DNA from: Pseudomonadota bacterium
Lineage (GTDB): Bacteria > Pseudomonadota > Gammaproteobacteria > Steroidobacterales > Steroidobacteraceae
NCBI GenBank assembly: GCA_025356075.1
Contig: JANXUT010000050.1
Span: 1 to 47,250 of the forward strand
Reading direction: 5' to 3'
Length of the DNA stretch: 47,250 bases
The position numbers and the translations under genes are program-made. Below the pieces are notes generated by a model. The model was not told the DNA's origin. It did not search any database and saw only the letters and a program-made list of their open reading frames with translations. Positions 47,118 through 47,250 of this stretch are shown here, one piece after another; the first letter of the stretch is position 1, and the number at the start of each line of letters is the position of its first letter.

Positions 47118-47250
47118 GGCGGGCTCCTGGGAATCGGGCGACGGCGCGCGAGAGGCGCGCCGCGAACCTATAAATGATAGCCCAGCCGCGGGGTTGCGTG
47201 GGCTCAAGGCACGCTGGCGGCGGCCGCGCACGGGAACGTGCGCGGCCGGC
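47118..47250. other. Right-edge intergenic stretch
   Basis: No gene is visible in the last 133 bases. AGGAG of gcdH is at its left end, and ATTTAT / TATAAA-like AT-rich bases near 47168-47176 could be part of the gcdH promoter. A short inverted repeat GCCGCGCACG/CGTGCGCGGC lies at 47222-47248. Confidence 0.35.

Overview
The window is very GC-rich, densely packed chromosomal DNA, best explained as a gammaproteobacterium related to Xanthomonadales or Steroidobacterales. The main evidence is an arginine operon built around an N-acetylornithine carbamoyltransferase (the Xanthomonas-type route), together with gltBD, yadGH, an FlhC-like regulator and an Xanthomonas-like short argG. The lineage is inferred from gene content only; there is no rRNA in the window.

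Left edge (1-2400) is an accessory patch: the start of an IS transposase running off the edge, two small membrane proteins, a VapB-type antitoxin with its own promoter and operator next to a broken VapC toxin, and an aspartyl-protease fragment. Next come a GbsR/MarR-type regulator with a palindromic operator over its start codon, a DUF4166 gene, and a stand-alone Lrp-type ligand-binding domain gene.

From 12373 down to 4167 (minus strand) runs one tightly coupled operon: argR-argG-(unidentified P-loop protein)-argC-argD-argF'-argB-argH. It has a promoter with an ARG box in its spacer. Neither an N-acetylglutamate synthase nor an acetylcitrulline deacetylase gene is recognisable in it. The minus strand continues upstream with a TANGO2/NRDE protein, a TSUP transporter, NudC and an FlhC-like regulator.

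From 15693 to 28358 the plus strand dominates: an unknown protein divergent from the FlhC-like gene, the YadGH ABC exporter, a SRAP (YedK/HMCES) protein, a PhzF-like isomerase, a response-regulator receiver domain fused to a membrane anchor, a saccharopine-dehydrogenase-like protein, a YheT-like hydrolase, an exported methyltransferase, a bactofilin (minus strand), a pair of proton-antiporter-like membrane proteins that lack the usual charged residues, and a SPOR-domain protein.

The intergenic region 28359-28704 holds the most striking signal: an exact sigma-54 promoter motif followed about 85 bases later by a strong intrinsic terminator, with no ORF between. It predicts a roughly 75-nt small RNA with two C-rich loops. 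Downstream are an RND efflux pair, gltBD, a medium-chain reductase and gabT (all plus strand; nitrogen, glutamate and GABA metabolism). The right end (minus strand) is gcdH, a secreted phosphoesterase, a ParB-like protein and a thiamine-diphosphate enzyme, with overlapping or closely spaced genes. No tRNA, rRNA or CRISPR array was found.
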